DNA of 64,000 nucleotides from Diphasiastrum complanatum (Eukaryota; Streptophyta; Lycopodiopsida; Lycopodiales; Lycopodiaceae), in contig CM055096.1 of NCBI GenBank assembly GCA_029204225.1, forward strand, positions 72,049,349-72,113,348. Direction: 5' to 3'. The notes beneath the pieces were generated by a model. It made no database searches and was not told where the DNA came from. It worked only from the letters and a program-made list of their open reading frames with translations. Shown here in pieces: positions 49,333 through 62,486 of this stretch. Made by a program: the position numbers and the translations under genes. The first letter of the stretch is position 1, and each line of letters opens with the position of its first letter.

Positions 49333-50100
49333 CTTGTCCACAATGTGGATCCTGAGGTCATAAGCTACTGCATATGCAAATAACAGATGTAGGGACAAAT
49401 GTCTGATGACAGGAGAGAAGGTTTCAGAGTAGTCAATACTGTATCTTTGAGAGTTCCCTTCGCTACCAGTCTTGTCTTATATTTCGTGACATTCCCATCT
49501 GGTCCGTATTTGAGCTTGAAGACCCATTTGCATTTGATAGTCTTACACTTATGTGGTAATGGCTCCAACATCCATACCTGGTTTTTCCTCATAGACTCCA
49601 TCTCTTTGTTCATGGCTTGGATCCATCTGTCCTTCTCTGGACATTCAATTGCCTCTCGAAAGTCTGTGGTTCGCCACTGAATCCACAAAACTCTTTTGAT
49701 TTGGAAGTTGAGCTGCCTGGCACATATCTTGCTGGCGCTCTTTGTGGTCTAGTTGACCTTCTAGAAGATCCTCCTGGGATAGCAGTGCCTTTGTCTTTGT
49801 CTGTTCTGCTTGGTTCGGAACCATCCTGGTTGACTCGAATGAGAAGCGACTCGAAAATCTTCGTTTTTGTGTTCGTCCTCTGCTCCCTCTATCATTGGCG
49901 GTATGTCATAGTACTGTCTCTCCAGGACTTCGTAGCTGATAGGATCGTCATTGGCCATTTTCCTGCTCTCATCAAATTTGACATCTCTCACTGTTTTCAC
50001 AGTGTTCGTGTCTGGCATGTAGACTCTGTAGTATGACGAGTTGTTGTCATAACCTACCAGAAATCCCTGTTCAGCTTTCTCATCAAGCTTCTTTCAAAGC
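49333..50100 (-). pseudogene. Copia RT N-terminus and integrase-RT linker
   Basis: RT begins with WRTTDFREAIECPEKDRWIQAMN and CKWVFKLKYGPDGNVTKYK (49688-49440), labelled here by pieces. It then shifts frame in a GTSQ-type stretch near 49435 and runs to the solo LTR border. Upstream, the linker carries VRDVKFDE and the acidic ISYEVLERQYYD segment, closed by a stop near 49760. Confidence 0.88.
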
Positions 50101-51170
50101 TTATCAGGAATATGTGCATAAGCTGCACAACCAAAGACTCTGATGTGAGACAGGTTAGGCTTTCTACCCCACCATAGCTCGTGTGGTGTCGTGTGAGCGA
50201 CACCAGACTTACCTATCCTGTTCTGGATGTATGTGGCTGTAGCTACTGCTTCAGCCCACAATACCTTTGGAGCCTTCGAGTAGGCCATCATGCATCTGGC
50301 AGCTTCCATCAGGGTCCTATTCTTTCATTCAGCAACACCATTGTGATGCGGTGTGCAGGCTGCAGTCCTTATGTGAATGATGTCACGATCATTGCAGAAG
50401 TCAGTTATGTGATTCAAGATGTATTTGCCACCTCAATTAGTCATGATCTGTTTCACTTTGTTGCCTGTACATCTTTCAGCCCAATTCACATATTCTGTGA
50501 ATTTATCAAGTGTTTCAAATTTATTCTGAATAAAATACACTCTGGCAAATTTGCTATAGTCATCAATGAAGGTTATATAATACTTTGAACCTCCTACTGA
50601 GATCACATTGAATGGTCCATAGATGTCAGAATGCACTAACTCCAAAATCTTGGTCGTTCTGTAGGAGTCTCTGATGAATGGAGTGCGTGACATCTTGCCC
50701 TTCAACATGCATCGCAGGTGGTTGAACTGGTTGCATTCGAGATGCTGAACCCTGTTATCGCTCCATGATGGCTTGCTTGGTAAAGTGCCATTGAGTTCAT
50801 GTGGCAGAGTCTTTTGTGCCACAGAATGTCTGGCAAATCATCATGAGTTTGATGCACCTTATCTGCAACTAGGCGTACCTTCATATGATATAGGTTTCCT
50901 TTCCTTCTGCCTTGAGCGATCAGAGTACTGGTACTGGCATCAATCATGTTGCATGCTTCGTCCAAAAACATCACACACATCCCTACATCTGCTATTCTTA
51001 CTACACAAAGCAAGTCTTGCTGCAGTGTAGGCACAAACAGACCGTCTTCGAGTTGTCTGTCTCTGTCGTTGGTGATGAGCCATAGTGAACCAATACCATT
51101 CACTTGATGCTTAGATCCATCTCCAAGAACTATGAACCTTGAAGGATCTGCACTTCTGAAATCAGATATT
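50094..51170 (-). pseudogene. Copia integrase
   Basis: The zinc region is visible as LWHKRLCHMNS (about 50815) and CDACMLKGK. The catalytic core has HSDIYGPF (first Asp, about 50620), IDDYSKF (second region, about 50565), and the PHHNGVAE-KNRTL segment (Glu, about 50320), where a stop follows the Glu. The C-terminal part runs LWAEAVATATYIQNR, TPHELWWGRKP and RVFGCAAY to a stop at 50094. Three or more lesions inactivate it. Confidence 0.92.
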
Positions 51171-52190
51171 ATTCGTCTTGATGTCACAAAGTGTGAGGTG
51201 GCTCATGAATCTAGGATCACCTCATGTGTGTCAGATGTTGATGTTGCACACACGTCTTCACAGATGTAGGCGGTCGAACAGTTTCTGTTCGTTCTTTCTT
51301 CGCCCATCTTCGAGCTCTCAGGCTCCTCGACATAGGATGAATTGTTGTTGTTCTCCTGTCTGTTCTGCGTTGATTTGTTTCTTGGATTCAGCCAGCAATC
51401 CACGGCTGCATGACCCTTCTTGTGGCAGTGGATACACTCAATCTTTGGATTGAGCCAACATGTATCAACTGTATGTCCGTCTCTTATGCATCTCATGCAA
51501 GTCTTCTTGTTTGCACCTTGCTGCTTCAACCTCCCTTTGCTCTTCCAGTTGCCTTTGCTGGCCCCCTCTGCTTGTTGGTCACGGTCCTGCCTCTGATTCG
51601 ACTCCCTCTTAGGCTTAAATTGTTTCTTGGATTTTTCTTTGTTGCCGTAGAAGGCCTGGTCAGAACCATCCTTGTGATCAAGGTGTTCTCTGACCTCGAC
51701 TTCCTCTCGAATCTCGACAATCGCCTTTTCGAGGTTCATGGGGATCTTTCACTAGCAGGGTTCTCGTCGTCTAGAATGATCTGGGTAAGGCTCTCAACAG
51801 GTAGGTGAGCTGCTTCTCAGCTGACACTACATTCTCTGCTCCAGAGTTATGTAGTGATAGGAATAGATCCTTCATCTTCCTTACGAAAGAAGTGAGGTCC
51901 TTCCCATCCCACTGTAGATTCGTCAGCTGATCTTCCAGCATCATGATTTGACTTCTTGATTGCGTCTGAAATCTTGTAATGCATCCCACATCTCCTTAGC
52001 TTTGGAGAGTGTAGTCAGGTCAAGTGTGAGACTATCTTCGATGGAAGATGATAGCAAGGCTACTGCCTTGTCATTTTTCTCCCTCCACTCGCGTAGCTCC
52101 TTGCCTGATGTCGTAGTCAGAGGATCTAAACCTCATTTGGATCTACATACATCATTCAAGCATCAAGGATTTCACAACAATTAGATTGAT
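51171..52190 (-). pseudogene. Copia gag, two zinc knuckles and protease start
   Basis: Gag is readable from about 52130 (SIEDSLTLDL, then MMLEDQLTNLQWDGKDLTSF and AEKQLTYLLRALP), shifts frame near 51770 and continues from 51739. Two CX2CX4HX4C zinc knuckles (CMRCIRDGHTVDTC and CIHCHKKGHAAVDC) stand near 51500 and 51430. The protease motif that should read DSGATSHF is DS-stop-ATSHF at about 51207, a GGA to TGA change. The first residues of gag are missing. Confidence 0.93.
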
Positions 52191-52199
52191 AACAATCTA

Positions 52200-53688
<1,489 letters not shown>

Positions 53689-53690
53689 TT

Positions 53691-53962
53691 TCTTGCCCTA
53701 AAATGAAACCCTAGCCTAGATCCTAGAGTCATGCTTGGTAGGTGCATGGTTGGTAGAAATCTCATCACAAATCAAGGTCTAGATCCTACAAAGTAGGAAT
53801 CACTACCAAATGGATATAACCACTCCTCTTGACTCGAGCTAACCTATATTAGGTGTAGATTGCCATGTGGCACTTTGGCCATACAAGTGTCAAACAAAAA
53901 ATATAGACAAAATGTACAATATTCTACATGGCTAGATTTGCCAATATAGGCAATTTTTCACA
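53691..53962 (-). repeat. 3' LTR (at least its start) of the 53.9-56.3 kb copia element
   Basis: On the minus strand the RNase H end is followed by the purine tract GAGGAGGAG and then TGTGAAAAATTGCC at 53962, a normal polypurine-LTR junction. The next 270 bases recur at 62487-62752 with few differences. Similarity between the two places ends near 53688. Confidence 0.8.
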
Positions 53963-56340
53963 CTCCTCCTCAAATCTAGCCTTGGAAACAATAATGTTTC
54001 TATCAATCACTCCAATTGAAGATCTAAGCTTGAGAAATGAATCTTTAGATAAAGATTTAGTAAACAAATCAGCCAAGCAACTTGATGATGGCACATGTTG
54101 GAGCTTGATCTCCTTGGCTTGCACTTTTTCTCTCACGAAATGATGAACAATCTCGATGTGCTTGCTTCTTGCATGGAATGTAGGATTAGTAGCTGGGATG
54201 ATTGGTTGTCACAATAGATGGTTGGGATCTCATCCTCCATGACATGAAGCTCCACCAATAGCCTTTTAAGCCACAAGACCTCCTTGCATGTTGATGTCAA
54301 GGCCTTGTACTCGGATTCTGTGGAAGATAAGGAGATGGTATCTTGCTTTTTGGAAAGCCATGATACTACGCCATTACATAGAAAAGTGGGCAAAGGCACT
54401 TGTTGATTTCCTATCCACTTGTCACCTGCAAAATTTGAGTCACTATAGGCTCTTAAGCCAAGATTAGTCCCTCTATACAATATGCCAAAATTCTTAGTAG
54501 ATGAAATGTATCTAAGAACTCTTTTGGCCATCTTCCAATGTGAAACTAGAGGATTTTGCATGAATTGGCTTAACTTTCCAACACTGTAACTAAGATCAGG
54601 TGTAGTTATAGTTAAATAAATCAAGGAGCCTATAAGCTTTCTATATAATGTGATGTCCTCAGAGGATGCTTCATCACCATCAATAGATGTTTTTACATGT
54701 TGCTCCATTGGAGTCTCAATGCCTTTACAATTCTTCATTCCAAATCTATCTAGGATGGATGTAGCTGTCAGAAATGGTGAACTCCTGCAACTTTGTCGTG
54801 ACGCGAAAACAAAGCGAAGGTCGAATGACGAACAATTCGCGAAAGTCAACAGACCTCAAGAACCCTAAGACACGAAGCGAGGCAAAACTCGAAGGTCGAA
54901 TGATTCACGAAAGTCAAACATGCCTCCAGGACCAGAAATACAAAGACACGACACAAAACGAAAAGAAACGAAAGAAAATCTTTCGCGCTGCCAGCTGGCA
55001 ACTCAACGGGCGTGGAGTCTTAAACTTCACGCTCAGCTGAAACGGATAGCAATAATGGAGAGTAATTGATTAGCTGATTAGCATTAACTACTCTTGTAAT
55101 TCTCTATTTAGCTATCTTGTAAACTCCACACAGTGGAGATATAAATTGTTTTTCAGGATTAAAATACATATAGTGAGACACAGAGAATGTGCATGAGTAG
55201 AGCAGAAAAGAAAAAGACTAAAAACGAAAAAGTTGTGCATGAAAGTCTGCCAACGAGTAGAACACATCGAAAGAGCAGAGCGTCAGGCCGCCAACGAGCG
55301 AGACACTAACCATCTCGCTCTAAAAATTAAACTGATAATTTGATTGCTCTATCTCGTGCATCTCCTTGTCTTCCGCTGTCTCGATTGCTAGAATGAAATC
55401 CGTTCTATGAGAGTAGTCGCGTGTCTAGATCCTGTGAGCTTCCGCACAAAAGAAAATTCAAAGAAACAAAATCATTCGCGATACAGAAGCAAACCCGTTC
55501 ATGACATTAGCATACTTAGATTGACAAATAAAGCTAAAATCACATCCTCTAGTAACTCCTATTTCTAGAATGAAGCTTAATAGGCCAAGATCTACCATTT
55601 TAAACTCTTTTGTTACATCTTCAATTCCATCTAGATCATTATCACTCAAGATAATGTCATCTACATACAAAACAAGATTAATTGTCTTGCCATCATGAAA
55701 TCTTATGTTTTAGCCTAGAGTACCATGTTTTAGGTGCTTACTTGAGCCCATAAAGGCTCTTCTTCAAAAAGCACACCTTTCCTTCATGCTTTGCCTTGAT
55801 GAAGCCCTCGGGTTGTCTCATGTAGATTTCTTCCTCCAAATAACCATTGAGGAATGCATTTGTGAAATCAAGTTGGAATAGATCCCAATTGAAGGTTGTA
55901 GCAAGACTAATGATCAACCTGATAGTAACAAGCTTAGCCACAGGAGCAAAAGTCTCATCATCATCAATGCCTTTGGTTTGTAAACAAGCCTAGCTTTATG
56001 CTTACTTATTGATCCATCTTGATTATACTTCAATCTAAACACCCACTTGCAATCAAGTGGTTTCTTCCCTTGAGGAAGATTCACAAGATCCCAAGTATGA
56101 TTCTCAATGAGAGCATCATACTCTACTTGCATAGCATCCATCCAACTCTTAGATTTACAAGCATCTTCATAGCATGCTATGTTGGCTCATCTAACATTGG
56201 AGTAGGAAAGGTGTAAGATGTGAAAGATGATGAGCCTTCCCTTTGATCACCTTGACCATCATAGGTGAGCCTCAATGGCTCGGTCCTTGTCCTTGTGGAT
56301 CTTCTTGGAGTTCTTGCATCTTGAGGCAAGTACAAGAGCT
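53924..56340 (-). pseudogene. Ty1/copia pol (RT and RNase H), split by a solo LTR
   Basis: On minus the linker (RRSTRTRTEPLRL, about 56300) precedes reverse transcriptase: MDAMQVEYDAL, GKKPLDCKWVFRLKY (56141-56050), DFTNAFLNGYLEEEIYM (about 55880), the catalytic MYVDDIIL (55670), and FICQSKYAN at 55510, where the solo LTR interrupts. RT resumes at about 54760 (SILDRFGMKNC), then KLIGSLIYLT. RNase H follows with YSDSNFAGD, SSTESEYKAL and CDNQSS. A frameshift near 54180 precedes the end (VPSSSCLADLFTKSLS). Gag and integrase are missing. The upper border abuts a plus-strand copia element at about 56340-56870. Confidence 0.93.
54766..55506. mobile_element. Solo LTR, 741 bp, inside copia RT
   Basis: The ends are TGTCA and TGACA, a perfect 5-bp inversion. 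The flanks GTAGC (54761-54765) and TTAGC (55507-55511) match at four of five bases, a target duplication with one later change. On minus, RT leaves off at one border and resumes at the other. The left third has many ACGAA, GCGAA and TTCGCG words. A GAGATATAAATTG box lies near 55136. There is no coding content. The word use links it to the LTR-like blocks at 440, 45960 and 48243. Confidence 0.9.
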
Positions 56341-56870
56341 TTGATCATAGATCCATTCAAATCCATTTTTAGTAGTTTTTGGTGCTAAAAACTAGTCTTG
56401 TGAGGGCGAGCTTGAGCTAAGTTTTGGTGGTAGGAATTGATCTCAAACTTTGTAGGGATCAAATTTTGTACTGTTTCCACGTGTGGGAACTTCTGAACCT
56501 GCATTTATTGCACCATTTTCATTTGACTACTAAAATTTCAATTTGAGAGGTTTTGGTGTAATTTTTGGTGGAGATCCTAGGATTATCTACCAAGATCATT
56601 AGCCATTGATTAGATTTGAATTTGTTTCATGGAATATAATTAATCTAGGCTGAGTTCAAGTCCTATTAAGGTTAAAAACAGGTCTTGAAAGTACACCAAG
56701 AAGGAAGAAAGAGTTGAAGTCATTTTTTTGTCCAAAAATAGCCAAGATTGGCAAGATTTGCTTGAGAGTAGTTTTCACATCATCTAATGTGAAAAACTAC
56801 AAGTTAGAAACCTTTGTGAGTTTCAAGTTCAATCGAATCTATATCATGTGTGTAGAATTTCACTAGTAAG
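56341..56870. other. Junction between two head-to-head copia remnants
   Basis: No coding sequence. It is probably the 5' leader of the plus-strand copia element that starts at 56871. No PBS or LTR end was found here. It contains a CCACGTGTGGG palindrome near 56478, like those in the LTRs at 57316 and 60626. Confidence 0.45.
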
Positions 56871-57310
56871 ATGGGATTTGTTGGAGCATACCTTCTAGAA
56901 ACTAGTGAGAGGTTAAATTCTACCAATTATGCTATTTGGAAGGTTAGGATGGGGTCACTCATGGTGCTCCGAGACCTTTATGAGTTTCTGATTGAAGATG
57001 AAGATGAACCTCTAGGTGCACAAAAATTATTGAGATACAAAAAGAGATCTAGACTAGCACTTCATTGTGTGAAAATAAGGGAGGTATCATTATGTAAAAC
57101 TGCTAAAGAGGCTTGGGAGTCTTTAAAATCAATCTATGAGTCTAGTAACACTTCGAGGGTTCTCATGCTTAGGAATCAGATTTTGCAAAGCATGCAGAGG
57201 AGATGAGAGTGCACATGATTATGTGCTCAGAATCAAGTCTCTAAATAGGGAGTTAGCTTCCATTGGAGAGAAGATTCAAGAGAGAACTTATTCAGATTGT
57301 CCTTGATTGT
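56871..57310 (+). pseudogene. Copia gag, N-terminal part (outer element)
   Basis: The ATG at 56871 opens a typical copia gag: LNSTNYAIWKVRMGSLM, then a LYEFLIED segment and AKEAWESLKSIYES, to NQILQSM. A frameshift lies near 57195 (the helix carries on as HDYVLRIKSLNREL). At 57311 a complete LTR element is inserted in the codons after a LSLP-type position. Gag continues beyond it at 61460. Confidence 0.9.
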
Positions 57311-57315
57311 CTAGG

Positions 57316-58148
57316 TGTGATAAATGCAAAAATAAGCTTGGTAGAGGCCAAAAATCTTGTATATAGATAAACACACATGTGTGGAGCCTGTTCCCACGTG
57401 TGAAAATAGTGTACTTGTCATGGACCATAATCATATAGGTTGTACATATGATTTAATTCAAGTTCTAGTGGCTAAAAAGGCCAAAAACTAGTTTTCTAGA
57501 CATATGACACATGGCATCAATCTATTGATTGCATGAGCTACATCCTTTGGTTAGCTGTCATATCCCATGTGTAGAGGACAACTCACATGTGTGGAATAAG
57601 CTGAAGTAGACGAATTTTGACTTTTAGAAGATTTCCAAGTAGATCTCCATATAGAAGAAAAATGGACCAAAAGTGCTCAAAATAGAAGGTTTTGTCCAAG
57701 TGTCAGTTTTGCATGATGAATCATCATATGACAAAGCACCTTCACACATGTGGGATCAGAGGGATGATCAGTACCACGAGCTCCCACTTATTGTATATAT
57801 AGAGCCACATTTGGCCATAATCAATGTGAGACACCAATCTTGGTTTTGGAAACAATTTTGAGTATTTCTCTCCATTTGTCTACATTTGTTTTGATTGTTT
57901 TGAGGTTCTATCAATGTGTACCTGATTTTCAGGTTGGAGTCCGTAACCTAACAAGGTTTCACACGTGTGAAACTAGCAAGTACATTTACCTTCAATAAAT
58001 GATTGTTCTTGTTTGGATTTTATGTCTAGAATTGATCTAGATTGATCTTAATCTTATGTAGATTGATAGATCAAGTAAATCTAATATCCAATCCCTCTTG
58101 AGGATCAGATTAGGATCCACTCTTGGTCCTTTTTGTACTTTTTTCACA
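57316..58148 (+). repeat. 5' LTR of the nested element
   Basis: 833 bp. It contains at least six CACATGTG or CACGTGTG-type palindromes (57373, 57395, 57565, 57592, 57743 and 57960). Confidence 0.95.
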
Positions 58149-58161
58149 TGGTATCAGAGCC
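58149..58161 (+). other. Primer binding site of the nested element
   Basis: TGGTATCAGAGCC follows the LTR end without a spacer and is of initiator tRNA-Met type. Confidence 0.9.
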
Positions 58162-59700
58162 TAGTACAAGAGGTTTTGTTGAAATTGATAGGGTGAATCC
58201 AAATCAAAGCCAAAATTAGCAGTTTTTTGGAAACTAGTCAAATTTTGGGTAGCGAGTCAGATTTGATAGATATTCTCAAAAATTTTGGACCAGAACTTGT
58301 TGTGGGCTGTAGGAACCCTTTTCACATGTGTGAGGCCATACAGCTCCGGTTTTGGCAAAGATGATTCAAAAATTTGTACAATCTGACTCACACACCCAAT
58401 TTGAGAGATTTTTGGTCTATAGAGAATCTAATCCCTTGATTAGTTCTTGGATTAGATCAGCCAAGAAATTAAATTTGGAGCTTGAATTAGGTGCATTAAT
58501 TGATTATCTCTGATTTTTTGAGTGCATGTTGAAGTTGAGAGAGATTTTGCTAAAAATCATAGATTAAGGAGTGATATGCAAGGTGAGAGTTGAAATCCAT
58601 TATACCATCACTCTAGATTTGTTCAAGAGTGATAGGGTCAAGTTTAGAAGCATCAATTTGCTAGAAAACATCCTTGGATCTGTCCTCCAAGTGAAACCTT
58701 TGAGAGTTTCTAGTGCATATAGAGCATCTACGCAAATCTTTTGTATAATTTGACATAGATTGGCTTAAATTGAGAGTTCTAGAAAAGAGATTGAGATCCA
58801 AGTCACATTATTCAATCCTACTCAATTTGTTTGAGTGTTTGTGAGGTTTGAAAAGAGTCATTAAGGTGTCTATGGCAAATGTGTAGAGAGAGATCCAATT
58901 TTCTAAGAGTTCTTTCCTTTGTAGAAGGCAAGATCTAGAAGCTCATTTTGTGTTGTTATTGGTGGAGAATTTGTATTCTCCTAGGTGATCAAATCTTTCT
59001 AAGTGGCATTAGCTCTTTGAAGCACAATATCTTAGTGAGAAAAATCACAACGTTTGATTTTGAATTTCATTCCAAGTCTTAAAAGGTAGACTAATTGGTG
59101 GAATCCAATAGGAGTGATTGAATTCAATTTATTGAGCAAAAATTGACATAGTATGTATGAAACTCAAATTAGTTCTATTCAGCTTTCTTTGTGAGAGAGT
59201 GAGGGTCAATTTGTGATCCCATTTGATGTCTAGAATGAGGAGGAGTCCATATTTGAGTATTCATGTATGGTTGAGATCTTTGTGAATCTCTAGTTGTCTA
59301 ATTTTTAAGCTTTGTGAAAAATTGGTGGTATAGTTTGTTTTCATCAAATCAAATTCATTCTAGATGTCAAGAGTGAGATTATTTGGGTGATTAAGTTTGA
59401 TTTTCATGTATTTGAAACCAAAACCCATCTTTTGTTCAAGAATCTCAAGTGTTGAGAGAACTAGTCAAGTGAAAAGGAAAATCTAGGTGTCAAATCTTTT
59501 TCATATCCATTTCAACTTTCAAAAGAAAGAGTCATTAGTATTTAATGAGTCCAATAGGAGATTGGATCTGATTTATTTTGTGATCTGATTCAAAGATTGT
59601 GTGCTTTTGTCTTAGTGATCAAAGCAAAGTTTCCAAGTGACTAGTCATTAGTGTGAAGATTGATTCTTAGGTTTGTGAGCTAGATCTTTTGTAGATCATT
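58162..59700 (+). other. Non-coding leader of the nested element
   Basis: About 1.5 kb without recognisable coding sequence between the primer site and the gag-like frame. Short open frames carry no features. Confidence 0.6.
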
Positions 59701-59705
59701 CTAGA

Positions 59706-60266
59706 TTGTTAAAGATGTTCAAATCTAGTCTTTTGAAAGTCACAAATTACATTTGTAGAATCATATCACAGTTTTTTATTCACATGGCATCAATAGGTGG
59801 CATCCTATTGAAGGAAAGAAAGGATCCTGAGTGCAACCTTTGTGGCAAGGGAGGATATTTTTTCTCAAGATGCTACAAAAAGAAGACCAATCCATCCAAG
59901 GAGAACCAAAGCAAGGGGTCCGAGGTGAAGGATGGAGCTTCAAGTTCAAAATGCAAATACAAGAAGGACAAGTCCAAGGAAAGGTGTTTCCTTTGTGGAA
60001 AGGTGAATGAGTCTTGGAGTCTCACAAGGACTTGCAAGATTTGTCTTCAAGAGTCCATCACAACACATGTCAAATCTTTTGAAATTTTTCATTTGGAAAT
60101 GCATTTTTTGGTTCAAGATGCAAAGATAGATGACACTTTCATGAAAGTAACTTGGATTTATTTCATGTCCTTGGAAAGTATTTTGCTTGGAACTTTGGAC
60201 ATGTTCAAACTTATTGTTATTATAGCATGCATAGTCTTGCCAATTTGGATGAGTCTAATTCTCTAG
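59706..60266 (+). pseudogene. Gag-like frame with decayed zinc knuckles
   Basis: A 186-codon frame with Lys-rich stretches and two knuckle relics. The first, CNLCGKGGYFFSRC, keeps the spacing but has Tyr where His is needed. The second, CFLCGKVNESW, has lost its second half. DKSKERCFLCGK closely resembles DKSKFKCFFCGK of the outer copia gag, which suggests a shared ancestry. The end of the frame is hydrophobic and out of the gag pattern. It is unlikely to bind RNA normally. Confidence 0.7.
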
Positions 60267-60625
60267 ATCGTGGTGACATGATGTTAGATCTTTGTGATCC
60301 TAATAAATCAAGAAGAAATATTTATTTTCTCATGAAGGAGCATGCACATGAAGAAGGAGCAAGCCTCAAAGTCAAGCATCTACATGAAATTTGGAAGGAA
60401 TCAATTTTGGAGGTGCTAGGATGGTGCAAAGCTCTCAAGCTCATCAAAGATGTCAACATCAATGAAGCACTATCATGGATATGGTGATTTCAGATCAACA
60501 TCAAGCTCATTGGCTGATCTTCACACCTTTTGAACCAGCAAAGACCAATTTAGCCCATGGAGTCAAGTTCAAGATCATCACGTTTCCATCAAGCTAGATT
60601 TACCAAGCTAGATTTTGAGGAGGAG

Positions 60626-61454
60626 TGTGAAAAATGCAAAAATAAGCTTGGTAGAGGCCAAAAATCTTGTATATAGATAAACACACATGTGTGGAGCCTG
60701 TTTCCACGTGTGAAAATAGTGTACTTGTCATGTACCATAATCATATAGGTTGCACATATGATTTAATTCAAGTTCTAGTGGCTAAAAAGGCCAAAAACTA
60801 GTTTTCTAGACATATGACACATGGCATCAATCTATTGATTGCATGAGCCACATCCTTTGGTTAGGTGTCATATCCCATGTGTAGAGGACAGCTCACATGT
60901 GTGGAATAAGCTGAACTAGGCGAATTTTGATTTCTAGAAGATTTCCAAGTAGATCTCCATATAGAAGGAAAATGGACCAAAAGTGCTCAAAATAGAAGGT
61001 TTTGTCCAAGTGTCAGTTTTGCATGATGAATCATCATATGACAAAGCACCTTCACACATGTGGGATCAGAGGGATGATCAGTACCACGAGCTCCCACTTA
61101 ATATATAGAGCCACATTTGGCCATAATCAATGTGAGACACCAATCTTGGTTTTGGAAGCAATTTTGAGTGATTCTCTCCATTTGTCTACATTTGTTTTGA
61201 TTGTTTTGAGGTTCTATCAATGTGTACTTGATTTTCAGGTTGGAGTCCGTACCCTAACAGGGTTTCACACGTGTGAAACCAGCAAGTACATTTACCTTCA
61301 ATAAATGATTGTTCTTGTTTGGATTTTATGTCTAGAATTGATCTAGATTGATCTTAATCTTATGTAGATTGATAGATCAAGTAAATCTAACATCCAATCC
61401 CTCTTGAGGATCGGATTAGGATCCACTCTTGGTCCTTTTTGTACTTTTTGCACA
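60626..61454 (+). repeat. 3' LTR of the nested element
   Basis: 829 bp, preceded by the purine tract GAGGAGGAG and followed by the target duplication CTAGG. Confidence 0.95.
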
Positions 61455-61459
61455 CTAGG

Positions 61460-62486
61460 GAGTGGCTTTTCAAATTTGGTCCAAAGCTTTGCAGTCCAAG
61501 ACACTTTGCCCACTATAGAAAAACTTTATAGTGTATTAGTGGCTGAAGAGTGTAGGATGATGCACACCAATGAATTCTATGTCTTTGCAGGATGGTGATG
61601 AGAAAGCCAATTTCCCATTCAAAGGCAGAAGAAGACAATGGCAAGAAGAAGCACTTCAAGGAGACCAAGGAAGAGGATGATGCTTCAAGCTCAAAGGACA
61701 AGATCAAGGACAAGTCCAAGTTCAAATGTTTTTTCTGTGGAAAGAAAGGACATTTTGCATCAGAATGTCTCAAGAAGAAGAAGGCACAAGAGGGGAAACA
61801 AAGCAACATTGCACATCAAGAGGAGGATGATGATGAAGAAGAGTCATCCTTGATGGTTTCCAACAAACCTCCATCATCCCAGAGCAACACCAATGATTCT
61901 TGGTGGATTGATAGTGAGGCTAGCTCCCACATGACATATCAAAAGGACATTTTTTTCACTTTATTTTCTTACAATGATGTACAAAGATCAATCTATACTA
62001 CAAGTAGTCAAGAATGTAAGATAAGTGGAATAGGAACCATTCCATTGTATGTTAGATCATCCAAAAGGATGAATCTTGAGAATGTTCTTTATGTTCCTAA
62101 GTTAACCAAGAATTTGCTTAGTGTTGGCCAATTAATGGATAATGGCCTTGATGTACAATTTAAGCATGGAATTTGTTCCATCCTTAGAAATGATGAATGT
62201 ATAGCTAAAGGCTTTAAGCAAGGTAGATTCTTTAAGGTGGAGATATCAAAGGTGGAACTATGGCACAAAACGTTGGGCCACCCCAACTTCAAAGCCATGA
62301 AAACTGTGTGCACAAAGTAGCTTGCACTCGGCCTCCCCAAGCATTTGTCAAAGTGTGGGAAGATATGTGAGGCATGTAGCCTCTCAAAGGCTCACAAACT
62401 ACCCTTCTCAACTACATCTAGATCTCCTCTTGAACTCATCCATGTAGATGTTCATATCTTTTCACATGAGTCTAATGGTGGTGTCA
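61460..62486 (+). pseudogene. Copia gag C-terminus, zinc knuckle, protease and integrase start (outer element)
   Basis: Gag resumes right after the nested element (SFAVQDTLPTIEKLYSVL, then EECRMMHT), changes frame near 61590 and runs open from 61592 to 62320. It has an intact knuckle CFFCGKKGHFASEC (about 61728) and an acidic stretch. The protease motif is WWIDSEASSHM (about 61903), with Glu for the Gly of DSG. Next come LLSVGQLMDNG and the integrase zinc region LWHKTLGHPN. After a stop at 62318 it continues through a CEAC pair and HVDVHIF (first integrase Asp). It is cut at about 62487 by an unrelated LTR fragment. Confidence 0.92.

Larger units (their letters stand above)
46819..52190 (-). 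mobile_element. Ty1/copia retrotransposon, nearly full coding region, disrupted
   Basis: On the minus strand the order is gag, protease, integrase, reverse transcriptase, RNase H, which is the copia order. All modules are recognisable, but each has lesions. A solo LTR sits inside reverse transcriptase (48243-49327). The gag start and the 5' LTR are not seen above 52190. Confidence 0.92.
57316..61454 (+). mobile_element. Complete non-autonomous copia-like LTR element (4139 bp, TSD CTAGG)
   Basis: LTRs at 57316-58148 and 60626-61454 begin TGTGA and end CACA. CTAGG flanks the whole (57311-57315 and 61455-61459). The primer site TGGTATCAGAGCC starts at 58149 and the purine tract GAGGAGGAG lies at 60617-60625. 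The 2.48-kb interior has only gag-like pieces with zinc-knuckle relics and no protease, integrase or reverse transcriptase. About 25 differences between LTRs by eye (near 3%) plus one 4-bp indel indicate a younger insertion than the 8-11 kb element. It interrupts the gag of another copia element. Confidence 0.95.
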
